In this document: in pieces, positions 54,402 to 64,000 of the stretch
Layout: each line of letters begins with the position of its first letter
How positions within the stretch are numbered: position 1 is the stretch's first letter
Assembly: GCF_963853665.1 (NCBI RefSeq)
Contig: NZ_OY970459.1
Location: 4,216,001 to 4,280,000, forward strand
DNA length: 64,000 bases
Direction: 5' to 3'
Origin: Mycobacterium decipiens
GTDB taxonomy: Bacteria > Actinomycetota > Actinomycetes > Mycobacteriales > Mycobacteriaceae
Made by a program: the position numbers and the translations under genes
Notes under the pieces: model-generated
Databases searched by the model: none
The model's input: only the letters and a program-made list of their open reading frames with translations
What the model was told of the DNA's origin: nothing

Positions 54402-56732
54402 CTAGAGCTTGGTGACCGGGGCGTGGTTATGCATCAGCTTCACGCGACCCGAACTACCGAAATCGATCAGCGACATCGCCGATTCGCCGACACCGGACAC
54501 TTCCTCGACCCGGCCCATGCCGTACTTGTCATGGGTGACCCGGTCCCCGGGTTGCAGCACCAATAGCGGCCGCCTGCTCGCCCCTCCAGCACGGGTGGGC
54601 GATGGCCGCGGGGTACCGAACCGCCCTGCACCACTGACCGGCGCGCTGAACGACGTGGCCGGTGCGGTGCGCCGCCAATCGATGAGGTCTGGCGGAATCT
54701 CCCGCAGGAACCGGGACTCCGGGTTGAGCATCGGTTGTCCCCAGGACGAACGCACGATTGCCCGGCTCACGTACAGTCGTTGCCGGGCCCGGGTGATGCC
54801 CACGTAGGCCAGGCGCCGCTCCTCAGACAGTTCCCCGGCATCATCCAAGGCCCGCATGTGCGGGAACATTCCGTCCTCCCAGCCGGTCACGAACACCACC
54901 GGGAACTCCAGGCCCTTGGCGGTGTGCAACGTCATCAGCGTGACCAGGCCCGCACTGTGCTCCGGTATCTCGTCGGTGTCGGCGACCAGCGACACCCTTT
55001 CCAGAAACTCCGCCAGCACACCGGTGTCGGGCACGTCTTCGTCGTCTGGTTCAAGCCCCGCGGCTTCGCTGGTCTGCAGGGCTCGGTCGGTGCTGAATTC
55101 GTGTGCGACGCTGACGAGTTCGTTGAGGTTGTCCAGCCGTGCCAGCTCTTGGGGGTCGGTGGACGATTCCAGCTCCCGGCGGTATCCGCTGCGTTCCAGC
55201 ACCGCCTCGACCAGCTCACCCAGGTCGTCATCGAGGCGGCCCCGCAGCTCGTCGAGCATCTCGACGAAGCCTGCGATCGCCTTCTCCGCGCGGCTGTTGA
55301 GCATCGGAACCTTGCCGCTCGCCGCGGCGGCAAGCGCGTCTGCGAAGCTGGCGCCGGTGTTCTCCGCATACACCGCCACACACGCCTCGGCCCGATCCCC
55401 GATACCGCGGCGGGGGGTGTTGAGGATGCGCCGCATGCTGACCGCGTCGCCAGGGTTGTCCAGCACGCGCAGGTAAGCGACGATGTCGCGTATCTCTTTG
55501 CGTTCGTAAAAGCGCACTCCGCCAACGACTTTGTACGGAATTCCGGCGCGAATGAACACCTCTTCCAGTGAGCGCGACGAATTGTTGGTGCGGTAGAAGA
55601 CCGCCACGTCGTTGTAGGTGATGTCGCCACGCTGGGCCAGCGCATCAATCTCCTCGGCCACGAACCGGGCCTCGTCGTGCTCGTTGTCGGCGACGTAGCC
55701 GACGATCAGCTCGCCCGCGCCGGCGTCGGTCCACAACCGCTTCTCCCGGCGTCCGGAGTTGCGGGCGATCACTGAGTTGGCTGCCGACAGGATGTTCTGC
55801 GTCGAGCGGTAGTTCTGTTCCAGCAGAATCGTTCTGGCGTCGGGATAGTCGCGTTCGAAGTCTTCGATGTTGCGAATCGTGGCGCCGCGGAACGCATAGA
55901 TCGACTGGTCGGCGTCGCCGACGACGCACAACTCGCCGGGCGGGACACCATCCTCGGTGTCGCGACCGACCAGCTCCCGCACCAGCACGTACTGCGCGTG
56001 GTTGGTGTCTTGGTATTCGTCGACCAAGACGTACCGGAACCGCCGCCGGTAGTACTGGGCAATCTGCGGGAACGTTTGCAGCACCGCCACCGTCTCGCCG
56101 ATGAGGTCGTCGAAGTCCAGCGCGTTGGCCGCGCGCAGCCGTCGCTGATATTCGGCGTAGACGCTGGCAACGGTGCGCGCTAGGTCATCGGAGTCGTCCG
56201 TTAGGGCGGCCAGTGCCCCATGCGGGTCGATCAGCTCGTTCTTCAGGTTGGAGATGGCGTTGGCCAGCAGCCGCGGCGAATACCGCTTGATGTCCAGGCC
56301 CATGTCCCGACCGATCATCTGCAGCAGCCGCCGCGAATCGTCGGCATCGTAGATCGAGAAGTTGGAGTTGAGACCTTCGATCAGCGAGGCCTGGTTGCGC
56401 AGGATGCGCACGCAGGTGGAGTGAAACGTGGACACCCACATGTACCGGGCCCGGTCGCCGACCAGGGCCACTACCCGTTCCCGCATCTCGGCGGCGGCCT
56501 TGTTGGTGAAGGTGATGGCCAAGATCTGACCGACACCGACACCGCGGGCCGCGATCAGGTAGGCGATCCGCCGGGTCAACACCGCCGTCTTGCCCGAGCC
56601 CGCGCCCGCGACGATCAGCAGCGGAGAACCCTCATGCACCACCGCGTGGCGCTGTTGTGGATTCAGGCCCTCCAGCAGGGCATCTGCCGGGGCTGAACGG
56701 GGGAGTTTCGCGTCGGTCGCATGCACACTCAT
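54402..56732 (-). CDS. uvrD1: ATP-dependent DNA helicase UvrD1
   Basis: A 776-residue SF1A helicase (UvrD/PcrA) for nucleotide excision repair; in mycobacteria it cooperates with Ku. Motif I is [14 protein letters not shown] at ~43-56, then Ia [52 protein letters not shown] and [14 protein letters not shown]. All helicase motifs are intact. The C-terminal Tudor-like segment ([14 protein letters not shown]) that binds RNA polymerase is present. Confidence 0.97.
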   Translation of the reverse strand: MSVHATDAKLPRSAPADALLEGLNPQQRHAVVHEGSPLLIVAGAGSGKTAVLTRRIAYLIAARGVGVGQILAITFTNKAAAEMRERVVALVGDRARYMWVSTFHSTCVRILRNQASLIEGLNSNFSIYDADDSRRLLQMIGRDMGLDIKRYSPRLLANAISNLKNELIDPHGALAALTDDSDDLARTVASVYAEYQRRLRAANALDFDDLIGETVAVLQTFPQIAQYYRRRFRYVLVDEYQDTNHAQYVLVRELVGRDTEDGVPPGELCVVGDADQSIYAFRGATIRNIEDFERDYPDARTILLEQNYRSTQNILSAANSVIARNSGRREKRLWTDAGAGELIVGYVADNEHDEARFVAEEIDALAQRGDITYNDVAVFYRTNNSSRSLEEVFIRAGIPYKVVGGVRFYERKEIRDIVAYLRVLDNPGDAVSMRRILNTPRRGIGDRAEACVAVYAENTGASFADALAAAASGKVPMLNSRAEKAIAGFVEMLDELRGRLDDDLGELVEAVLERSGYRRELESSTDPQELARLDNLNELVSVAHEFSTDRALQTSEAAGLEPDDEDVPDTGVLAEFLERVSLVADTDEIPEHSAGLVTLMTLHTAKGLEFPVVFVTGWEDGMFPHMRALDDAGELSEERRLAYVGITRARQRLYVSRAIVRSSWGQPMLNPESRFLREIPPDLIDWRRTAPATSFSAPVSGAGRFGTPRPSPTRAGGASRRPLLVLQPGDRVTHDKYGMGRVEEVSGVGESAMSLIDFGSSGRVKLMHNHAPVTKL

Positions 56733-56844
56733 GTCGGTCCAAACTTACCGCCGCACACCGACGGCGTGTCGGACCAGGGCATCGGCCGAGCGTCACGCCG
56801 CCGCTACAGCGCAAGGCCCGATTGGTTCGCGCCCGCATGATTGC

Positions 56845-57482
56845 TATCCGAGCTAGGTTGAAACTGCCGGTGTTCTCGCTGCCCTGGTTCAGGCTGCCGA
56901 TGTTTCCCAGCCCCAAGTTCGCGGCGCCGATGTTGCCGACGGCCGAGAGTGCGCTCAATGCCGGGAACGCCTGCTGCCACGGCGCCAACGTTGCCGCCAC
57001 GGCCGACGCCCCGCTGTGGTAACCGAACATCGCCGCGACATCCTGCGCCCACATCTGTTCGCAAATGGCCTCGGCGGCGGCGATCACCGGAGCGTTCTGA
57101 CCGAACAGGTTCGACAGCACCAACTGCACCAACTGCGAGCGGTTGGCCGCCACCGCTATCGGCTGCACGATTGCCGCCTGGGCGGCCCCGAACACGCCGG
57201 CAACCGTCCGGGCTTGCCCGGCCGCGCCCGCGGCCCGTGCCGCCGCAGCGCTCAGCCACCCCGCATACGGTGCCGCCGCGGCCGCCATTGCGGCCGATGC
57301 CGAACCCTGCCACCACTGACCCGCTAACCCCGACGTCACCAATCCGAACGAGTCCGCGGCCGACGCCAGCCCCTCGGGACCAAGCCGTCCCAGGCCGTCG
57401 CAGCCTGCAGCATCGGGGCGGAGCCCGCACCCGTGAACATCAGCAAGGAATTGATTTCGGGTGGCAACACCGAGAAATTCAT
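56845..57482 (-). pseudogene. PPE family gene, frameshifted and 3'-truncated
   Basis: From ATG 57482 (after AAAGGA) the frame reads [20 protein letters not shown] and on to AATAWDGL, a perfect PPE N-terminus. At about 57380 two extra bases shift the frame, giving a stop near 57336 after ~49 residues. The rest of the PPE domain continues in another frame ([20 protein letters not shown] and so on) for ~150 codons, ending in the MPTR-like [20 protein letters not shown]. After ~56845 similarity stops and the sequence runs into the uvrD1 promoter. No partner PE gene is next to it. H37Rv has no PPE gene here. Confidence 0.88.
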
Positions 57483-57893
57483 CGCCAGAGTCCTTTCCCC
57501 CGGGTATCACAAGCCCGCGGCGGGCCGCCGGGCTGTCCAACGACCGCGTCAGCGAATAGAGCTGACGGCCGTGGGGGTGACCACGAGGGGCGTTTCGGCG
57601 AATTACCAGCCAGGCGCGTCGGGGCGCACCTCCGGTTCGCAGCCACCGGAACGGCGTTGCGGCCAGCAAACCGCCTTCGGCCGAGTCCGTCGGTTGCACG
57701 GTGTGGGCAGTAGCGGGAAGCTGCTTTTGCGCAGGCATGGCATTTGGTGGCACACTCTGTTGGTGCTCAGTGCGCAGCGCCGATTTTTCTACGGGTACCC
57801 GCCAGCGGTGCCCGTGGTTTAGCTGCTTTCGCAGAGCCCCGTGGTCCGCTTCGGCGATTCGGGGCTCGGCTCATGTGTGAGGCCCGACACCGG
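57483..57893. other. Intergenic region between PPE remnant and chorismate mutase gene
   Basis: About 410 bases. It contains the ribosome site of the broken PPE gene at its left end and presumably the promoter of the chorismate mutase gene at its right end. Short open frames on both strands show no family motif. I see no repeat or RNA gene. Confidence 0.5.
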
Positions 57894-58211
57894 ATGAGAT
57901 CAGAACACCCACCTCACGACAACGCGGAGTTAGCAGAAATGAACCTGGAAGTGGTCAAAACCCAACCACCCCCCAAGATCGACGGGCTGCGCGAAGAGAT
58001 CGACCGGCTAGACGGTGAGATCCTCGATTTGGTCAAACGGCGCATCGAGGTCTCCAAGGCCATCGGCAAGGTCCGGATGGCATCCGGCGGCACCCGGCTG
58101 GTGCACAGCCGCGAAATGGAGGTCATCCAGCGCTACAGCGAGCTGGGCCCCGACGGTAAGGATCTGGCCATGCTGCTATTGCGACTGGGCAGGGGCCGGC
58201 TCGGTCACTAA
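57894..58211 (+). CDS. Intracellular chorismate mutase (AroQ-delta type)
   Basis: A 105-residue chorismate mutase converting chorismate to prephenate for Phe and Tyr. It is nearly identical in length and pattern to M. tuberculosis Rv0948c: LREEIDRLDGEILDLVKRR in helix 1, SKAIGKVRMASGGTRLVHSR with the active-site basic residues, and RLGRGRLGH at the C-terminus, the segment through which DAHP synthase AroG boosts and feedback-regulates it. No signal peptide, so it is the cytosolic enzyme. Confidence 0.95.
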   Translation: MRSEHPPHDNAELAEMNLEVVKTQPPPKIDGLREEIDRLDGEILDLVKRRIEVSKAIGKVRMASGGTRLVHSREMEVIQRYSELGPDGKDLAMLLLRLGRGRLGH

Positions 58212-58261
58212 TGGGTCACTTCGGCCGCTACATGCCGGGGATTTGTCTTTTGCTGCGGTAA

Positions 58262-59245
<984 letters not shown>

Positions 59246-59293
59246 CGCGCCTCGCCCTCCCGCCCGGCCGGCTCCGCAGCATAGGGTCGAGCC

Positions 59294-60958
59294 ATGACCT
59301 CCGTGCAATCAATCCCGGACATCACCGCCACCCCGGCTTGGGACGCCCTGCGCAGGCATCACGATCAGATCGGCGACACCCAGCTTCGCCAGTTCTTCGT
59401 CGACGATCCCGACCGCGGCCGCGAACTCAGCGTCACCGTCGGCGACCTCTACATCGACTACAGCAAGCACCGCGTCACCCGCGAGACGCTACGGCTGCTG
59501 ATCGATCTGGCCCGAGCCGCCAACCTTGAGGAGCACCGCGATCGGATGTTCGCCGGTGCGCGCATCAATACCTCGGAGGACCGCGCGGTATTGCACACCG
59601 CGCTGCGGCTACCCCGAGACGCCGAGCTGATCGTGGACGGTCGCAATGTCGTCGAGGACGTGCACGCTGTGCTCGACGCGATGGGCGACTTCACCGACCG
59701 CCTGCGCAGCGGAGAATGGACCGGAGCCACCGGAAAACGGATCAGCACCGTGGTCAACATCGGTATCGGTGGTTCAGACCTGGGCCCGGTGATGGTGTAC
59801 CAGGCATTGCGCCACTACGCCGACGCGGGGATTTCAGCACGCTTCGTCTCCAACGTCGATCCCGCTGACATGATAGCCACGCTGGCCGACTTAGACCCTG
59901 CCACAACACTTTTCATCGTCGCATCGAAGACCTTCTCCACGCTGGAGACGCTGACGAACGCGACTGCCGCGCGGCGCTGGTTGACCGACGCACTCGGCGA
60001 CGCGGCGGTGTCTCAGCACTTCGTCGCCGTTTCCACCAACCGCCGACTGGTCGACGACTTCGGTATCAACACCGACAACATGTTCGGGTTCTGGGATTGG
60101 GTCGGCGGACGCTATTCGGTCGATTCGGCTATCGGGCTGTCGGTGATGGCGGCCATCGGCCGCCAGGCCTTCGCCGATTTTCTGTCCGGGTTCCACATCG
60201 TCGACCTGCATTTCAAGACCGTCCCGTTGGAGTCCAACGCGCCTGCCCTGCTCGGCCTGATTGGACTCTGGTACTCCAACTTCTTCGACGCGCAATCGCG
60301 CGCGGTGTTGCCGTATTCCAACGACTTGGCGCGGTTCGGAGCCTATCTGCAGCAGCTGGCCATGGAGTCGAACGGGAAGTCGATCCGCGCGGATGGCACG
60401 CCGGTGAGCACCGACACCGGTGAAATCTATTGGGGCGAACCGGGCACCAACGGCCAACACGCCTTCTACCAGCTACTGCATCAGGGCACTCGGCTGGTGC
60501 CGGCCGATTTCATCGGCTTCAGTCAACCCATCGACGACCTGCCCACCGTGGAGGGCACCGGCAGCATGCACGACCTGCTGATGAGCAACTTCTTCGCCCA
60601 AACCCAGGTGTTGGCATTCGGCAAGACCGCCGACGAGATCGCCGCCGAAGGTACTCCCGCCGACGTGGTGCCGCACAAGGTAATGCCCGGCAACCGACCG
60701 ACCACATCGATTCTGGCCAACCGGCTTACGCCGTCGGTGCTGGGACAGCTGATCGCGCTCTACGAGCACCAAGTGTTCACCGAGGGGGTGGTCTGGGGTA
60801 TCGACTCGTTCGACCAATGGGGTGTGGAGTTGGGCAAGACACAGGCCAAAGCGCTGCTGCCGGTGATTACCAGCGACGCCTCCCCCATGACGCAGTCGGA
60901 CAGCTCGACCGACGCGCTGGTGCGTCGGTACCGAACCGAGCGAGGCCGCAGCGGCTAA
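59294..60958 (+). CDS. pgi: Glucose-6-phosphate isomerase
   Basis: A 554-residue glycolytic isomerase. Signatures: [13 protein letters not shown] (sugar-phosphate site), [10 protein letters not shown], the PGI signature [15 protein letters not shown], the catalytic Glu region [10 protein letters not shown], and [18 protein letters not shown] with the catalytic Lys. Length equals the M. tuberculosis enzyme within one residue. Confidence 0.97.
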   Translation: MTSVQSIPDITATPAWDALRRHHDQIGDTQLRQFFVDDPDRGRELSVTVGDLYIDYSKHRVTRETLRLLIDLARAANLEEHRDRMFAGARINTSEDRAVLHTALRLPRDAELIVDGRNVVEDVHAVLDAMGDFTDRLRSGEWTGATGKRISTVVNIGIGGSDLGPVMVYQALRHYADAGISARFVSNVDPADMIATLADLDPATTLFIVASKTFSTLETLTNATAARRWLTDALGDAAVSQHFVAVSTNRRLVDDFGINTDNMFGFWDWVGGRYSVDSAIGLSVMAAIGRQAFADFLSGFHIVDLHFKTVPLESNAPALLGLIGLWYSNFFDAQSRAVLPYSNDLARFGAYLQQLAMESNGKSIRADGTPVSTDTGEIYWGEPGTNGQHAFYQLLHQGTRLVPADFIGFSQPIDDLPTVEGTGSMHDLLMSNFFAQTQVLAFGKTADEIAAEGTPADVVPHKVMPGNRPTTSILANRLTPSVLGQLIALYEHQVFTEGVVWGIDSFDQWGVELGKTQAKALLPVITSDASPMTQSDSSTDALVRRYRTERGRSG

Positions 60959-60982
60959 CGGCCTGGTGCGCCAGTCGACGGT

Positions 60983-61744
60983 CTAGGCGAAACGCGTGCT
61001 CAGGTGAGGTGGCAGCACACGAATCAGCTGCACCAGCGGCGCCCACGGCCACCACGGCACCACGGCCCGCCCGGGCTCCCGCTCGATGGCGTCGACGAGT
61101 GCCTGAACGCCAGTTGCGTTGTCCACCATGAACATTGTGCTCGCCGATTTGGCCGTCATTTCCGACTCGATATAGCCCGGCTCCATCACCGAGATCTTGA
61201 TGGGGCCCTTCGCGTACTCGGCACGCAGCGACTCGCCCAGCGAGCGCACGCCGGCTTTGCTTGCCGCATAAGCGGCTTTAACACCCGGCACCCCTTTGGC
61301 ACCGAGCACCGAGGACATCAGCACCAGATGGCCCGAACCGCTCCTGGCGAACATGTCCAGTGCGGTTTCGATCTGCACTAGCGCGGCAACCAGATTGGTC
61401 TCGATGGTCGCCTTGTTCGCCCACAGTTTCCCGGAGCCCAGCCGGGCGCCCTTGCCGATACCAGCGTTGACGATGACGCGATCGAGGCCGCCAAGTTCGT
61501 CACCGAGCACGGCAAATACCTTCGGCACCTGCTCGGCGTCGTTGACATCCAGCTCCGCGACGGCGATCTTGATGGCCGGATATCGTTGTGACAGTTCGGT
61601 TTTCAGTTCTTCGAGACGGTCGGTGCGACGGGCACAGAGCGCCAGGTCGCGGCCCTTGCCGGCGAAGGCGCGGGCCATCCCGGCGCCCAGACCGGAACTG
61701 GCGCCGGTGATGAGAATCTTCTGGCGAGTCACCCGGGTGCGCAT
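60983..61744 (-). CDS. Short-chain dehydrogenase/reductase
   Basis: A 253-residue SDR (Rv0945 type) with NAD(P)-binding TGASSGLGAGMARAFA, the NAG motif VNAGIG, catalytic Ser in MSSVLGAK, and YAASK (YxxxK). The ARRTDRL after the second strand suggests NADP(H). Substrate unknown. ATG 61744 lies six bases after the end of the glycosylase gene on the same strand, so the two are cotranscribed. Confidence 0.92.
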   Translation of the reverse strand: MRTRVTRQKILITGASSGLGAGMARAFAGKGRDLALCARRTDRLEELKTELSQRYPAIKIAVAELDVNDAEQVPKVFAVLGDELGGLDRVIVNAGIGKGARLGSGKLWANKATIETNLVAALVQIETALDMFARSGSGHLVLMSSVLGAKGVPGVKAAYAASKAGVRSLGESLRAEYAKGPIKISVMEPGYIESEMTAKSASTMFMVDNATGVQALVDAIEREPGRAVVPWWPWAPLVQLIRVLPPHLSTRFA

Positions 61745-61749
61745 ATCGG

Positions 61750-62613
61750 CTACTTGAGCAGCCGCGACATGCGCCGGTCGGCCAGCACCTTGCCACCGGT
61801 CTGGCACGCGGGACAGTACTGAAAAGACTTGTCCGCGAACGACACTTCACGCACGGTGTCACCGCACACCGGGCAGGGCAACCCGGTGCGTGCGTGTACT
61901 CGCAATCCGGAGCGCTTCTCCCCCTTGAGCATGGCGGCTCCCTGGCCGACCGACCGGCGCACCGCATCGGACAGCACCGACACCATCGCGTCGTGCAAGC
62001 TGGTGAGTTGTTCATCGGACAGTTTCCCGGCCGTGGCGTACGGCGAGATCTTGGCGACATGCAGAATTTCGTCACTGTAGGCGTTGCCGATACCGGCGAT
62101 CACCTTCTGGTCGGTGATGACGGTCTTGATCCGGCCGGTGTTGCCGGCCAATTGCCCGGCCAGGTCGTCGGCGCTGACGGCCAATGCGTCTGGCCCCAGC
62201 GCGGCAATGCCGGGTACCTGCGCTGGGTCGTCGACCAGCCACACGGCCAGCCGCTTCTGGGTTCCGGCCTCGGTGAGGTCGAAGCCCGGCGCGGTGCCCG
62301 GGGCGCCCAGATGGACACGCAGCCCGATCGGCCCCTTGCCGGGTCGCAGCGGCGCTGCGGCCAGCCGGTCGGACCACCGCAACCAGCCCGCACGCGACAG
62401 ATGAGCGATCAAGGCCAGCTTCCCGGCACGCAGTCCCAGGTACTTGCCCCACCGGTCGGCCCCGACAATCTCCTGGCCGTGCAGCGCGCCGATCGGCGGG
62501 TCGAACGTTTTCAGCACGGACAGCGCGCCGACGTCGACACGACCGACCGACAGACCGACGGCGTGCCGCCGCAAATGGTCTGCCAGCGCTTCGATCTCGG
62601 GGAGTTCGGGCAC
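61750..62613 (-). CDS. Formamidopyrimidine-DNA glycosylase / endonuclease VIII family, full length
   Basis: A 287-residue base-excision repair enzyme. The product begins MPELPEIEAL, giving the catalytic Pro2 and Glu3; the H2TH region has ITDQKVIAGIGNAYSDEIL; a four-Cys zinc finger (CPVC...CPAC) lies near the end. All active parts are intact. In M. tuberculosis the corresponding Rv0944 is a shortened gene lacking the N-terminal catalytic part, as I recall. The start is GTG 62613; longer frame upstream is not conserved in kind. Confidence 0.92.
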   Translation of the reverse strand: MPELPEIEALADHLRRHAVGLSVGRVDVGALSVLKTFDPPIGALHGQEIVGADRWGKYLGLRAGKLALIAHLSRAGWLRWSDRLAAAPLRPGKGPIGLRVHLGAPGTAPGFDLTEAGTQKRLAVWLVDDPAQVPGIAALGPDALAVSADDLAGQLAGNTGRIKTVITDQKVIAGIGNAYSDEILHVAKISPYATAGKLSDEQLTSLHDAMVSVLSDAVRRSVGQGAAMLKGEKRSGLRVHARTGLPCPVCGDTVREVSFADKSFQYCPACQTGGKVLADRRMSRLLK

Positions 62614-62659
62614 GCGTATCAGTCTGCCGACCGCCGCGCAGGGATGTCCATCCCGAGTG

Positions 62660-64000
62660 CTACGGGGGTCCGGCCGTCCCGGGCTGGCCGAATATCTGCC
62701 CGCCGGCACCGCCCTTGCCGCCGACACCGCCCTGGGCGGCACCGGCCCCGGCCCCGCCGTTGCCGCCGTTGCCGATCAGGCCGGCATCGCCGCCATCACC
62801 GCCGACACCGTTTCCCATCGGGGCGGTGAAGCCCGCGGGTATGGCGCCGGCGCTACCACCGTTGCCGCCGTTGCCGTAGAAGAACCCACCACTGCCGCCG
62901 AAGCCGCCGTCACTGGTCTGGAACACATTGCCGGTGCCGCCGCTGCCGAGGTTGCCCGGCGTGCCGGTGGCGCCGCCATTGCCGCCGGCGCCACCGTGGC
63001 CGAACAGCTGGGCGTCCCCGCCGAAGCCGCCGAGCACGCCGGGACCGGCGTCGCCGCCGTTGTGGCCGCCGCTGCCGCCGTTGCCTCCGTTGCCACCGGC
63101 GCCGGCATTGCCGCCGTTGCCAATCAACCCGGATTGACCGCCGCCACCACCGAAGCCGCCGTAACCGCCGGTGCCGTTGAAGGTCAGAATCTCGTTGGGG
63201 GCGCCCCCGCCATCTGCGCCGTTGCCGCCGAAGCCGCCGGTACCGCCGTTGCCGTAGAAGAACCCGCCGCCGCCGCCGGTGCCACCGTTGAGACCACTGC
63301 CACCCTGACCACCACTGTCTCCGCCAGTGCCTACGGTCTGGCCGGCGCCGCCCAATCCACCGTTGCCGCCGGCGCCGCCGTTACCGAACAGCCCGGAGTT
63401 GCCGCCGTTACCACCGGTCGCGAGGAAACCTCCGCCGTTAGCGCCGGCCGTGACGCTGCTGTCAGCGACGAACGAACCGCCATTGCCGCTGTTGCCACCG
63501 GCACCACCGTCGCCGTACAGCCACCCGCTGTGGCCGCCGTTGCCGCCGTTGCCGGCCTCCCCGCCATTGCCGCCCGAGGAAATGCCACCGGTGGCATTGC
63601 CGCCGTTTCCGCCCAGACCACCAAACCCGCCCGTGCCGAAGAGCAACCCACCGGGACCGCCGGAACCGCCGTTGCCCCCGACGCCGCCGTCAAAGCCGGA
63701 GGGTTGGCCCGGACCCGCGGCACCGGCCTGCCCCCCGTTACCACCGAGGCCACCGGCGCCGCCCAGGCCGTACAGCCACCCGCCGGCACCCCCGAGACCG
63801 CCGTTGCCACCCGCCTGGCCGGCCTCGCCTGCCGCACCCGCCGCCCCGTCGCCACCGGCGCCGCCCCGTCCGCCGTTGCCCAACAGCCCGGCCGACCCGC
63901 CGGTGCCGCCGGCCTGACCCAGCGCACCCGACCCGCCGTTGCCGCCGTTTCCGTACAGCCACCCGCCAGGCCCGCCGGCTTGGCCGGTCCCCGGGGCCCC
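62660..64000 (-). CDS. PE_PGRS family protein, C-terminal part (start outside window)
   Basis: The frame is open from the right edge to the stop at 62660, about 446 residues of GGxGG and GGAGGxGG repeats with interspersed [15 protein letters not shown] and LFGxGG blocks, typical of PGRS domains. It ends [13 protein letters not shown]. The N-terminal PE domain is not in the window. The protein should be surface exposed or secreted. H37Rv has no PE_PGRS gene beside Rv0944. Confidence 0.95.
   Translation of the reverse strand, partial: GAPGTGQAGGPGGWLYGNGGNGGSGALGQAGGTGGSAGLLGNGGRGGAGGDGAAGAAGEAGQAGGNGGLGGAGGWLYGLGGAGGLGGNGGQAGAAGPGQPSGFDGGVGGNGGSGGPGGLLFGTGGFGGLGGNGGNATGGISSGGNGGEAGNGGNGGHSGWLYGDGGAGGNSGNGGSFVADSSVTAGANGGGFLATGGNGGNSGLFGNGGAGGNGGLGGAGQTVGTGGDSGGQGGSGLNGGTGGGGGFFYGNGGTGGFGGNGADGGGAPNEILTFNGTGGYGGFGGGGGQSGLIGNGGNAGAGGNGGNGGSGGHNGGDAGPGVLGGFGGDAQLFGHGGAGGNGGATGTPGNLGSGGTGNVFQTSDGGFGGSGGFFYGNGGNGGSAGAIPAGFTAPMGNGVGGDGGDAGLIGNGGNGGAGAGAAQGGVGGKGGAGGQIFGQPGTAGPP

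Noticed and set aside
56632-57753. A single 373-residue protein covering the PPE remnant
   Set aside because: Only the middle is PPE sequence; the first ~130 codons are out of frame with the true PPE N-terminus and the last ~90 lie in the uvrD1 start region.
63327-63917. Proline-rich protein opposite the PE_PGRS gene
   Set aside because: Gly codons GGN read on the other strand give Pro codons; it is a mirror of the PGRS repeat.

Overview
The window is a piece of a slow-growing Mycobacterium chromosome, very probably a non-tuberculous species close to the M. tuberculosis complex. GC content is high throughout. Gene content and order follow the M. tuberculosis H37Rv block from about Rv1005c down to Rv0944, read in the opposite direction. 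A PE_PGRS gene at the right edge and a PPE remnant place it in the lineage that expanded these families. It is not M. tuberculosis itself: the H37Rv segments Rv0986-Rv0989c and Rv0960-Rv0965c/Rv0967-Rv0970 are missing, two genes that are fragments in H37Rv (Rv0947c and Rv0944) are full length here, and the first 6.5 kb is accessory DNA not found next to pabB in H37Rv. H37Rv comparisons are from memory, not alignment.

Layout. 1-6.5 kb is accessory: a GAF-GGDEF-EAL cyclic-di-GMP enzyme (cut by the left edge), an FkbM methyltransferase, a GNAT protein, gene debris, and an ECF41-type unit made of an FAD/NAD oxidoreductase and a SigJ-like sigma factor, with a candidate ECF41 promoter in front and a strong hairpin over the coupled stop/start. 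6.5-20.3 kb is housekeeping mixed with lineage genes: pabB, a repetitive exported protein, rsmI and pmt divergent from one shared promoter, arcA, an AlkB-like dioxygenase, two tandem lipoproteins, the cAMP-controlled acetyltransferase, a methyltransferase, two unknown small genes, a P450/TetR divergent pair and tRNA-Ala(CGC). 20.3-31.9 kb carries sepX, rimJ, moeA and galU on the minus strand, then a 5-formyl-THF cyclo-ligase, a Ruc-type chaperone behind a CIRCE operator, a SAF protein, mscL, and the mprA-mprB-pepD-moaB envelope-stress operon with two MprA boxes, ending at rpmF.

32-41 kb is a six-gene catabolic operon (AtuA-like, fadE13, accD2, accA2, fadE12, echA7) that resembles pseudomonad acyclic-terpene/branched-acyl-CoA pathways built around a biotin carboxylase. 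Its last gene carries five identical in-frame 54-bp repeats. 41-54 kb has a DUF1707 protein, a MoxR/VWA pair, purN-purH, the division proteins PerM and Rv0954-like, an LLM oxidoreductase, sucC-sucD and an M23 peptidase. 54-64 kb has uvrD1, a broken PPE gene, chorismate mutase, an intact antigen-85-like mycolyltransferase, pgi, an SDR enzyme, a full-length Fpg/Nei glycosylase and the 3' part of a PE_PGRS gene.

Themes that link the genes are envelope stress and proteostasis (MprAB-PepD, Ruc, MscL, Pmt, mycolyltransferase), growth and division (SepX, PerM, Rv0954), and central metabolism (Pgi, SucCD, PurN/H, GalU). The parts most worth a second look are the ECF41 unit with its control elements, the in-frame minisatellite in echA7, the bidirectional leaderless promoter of rsmI/pmt, and the Atu-like operon.
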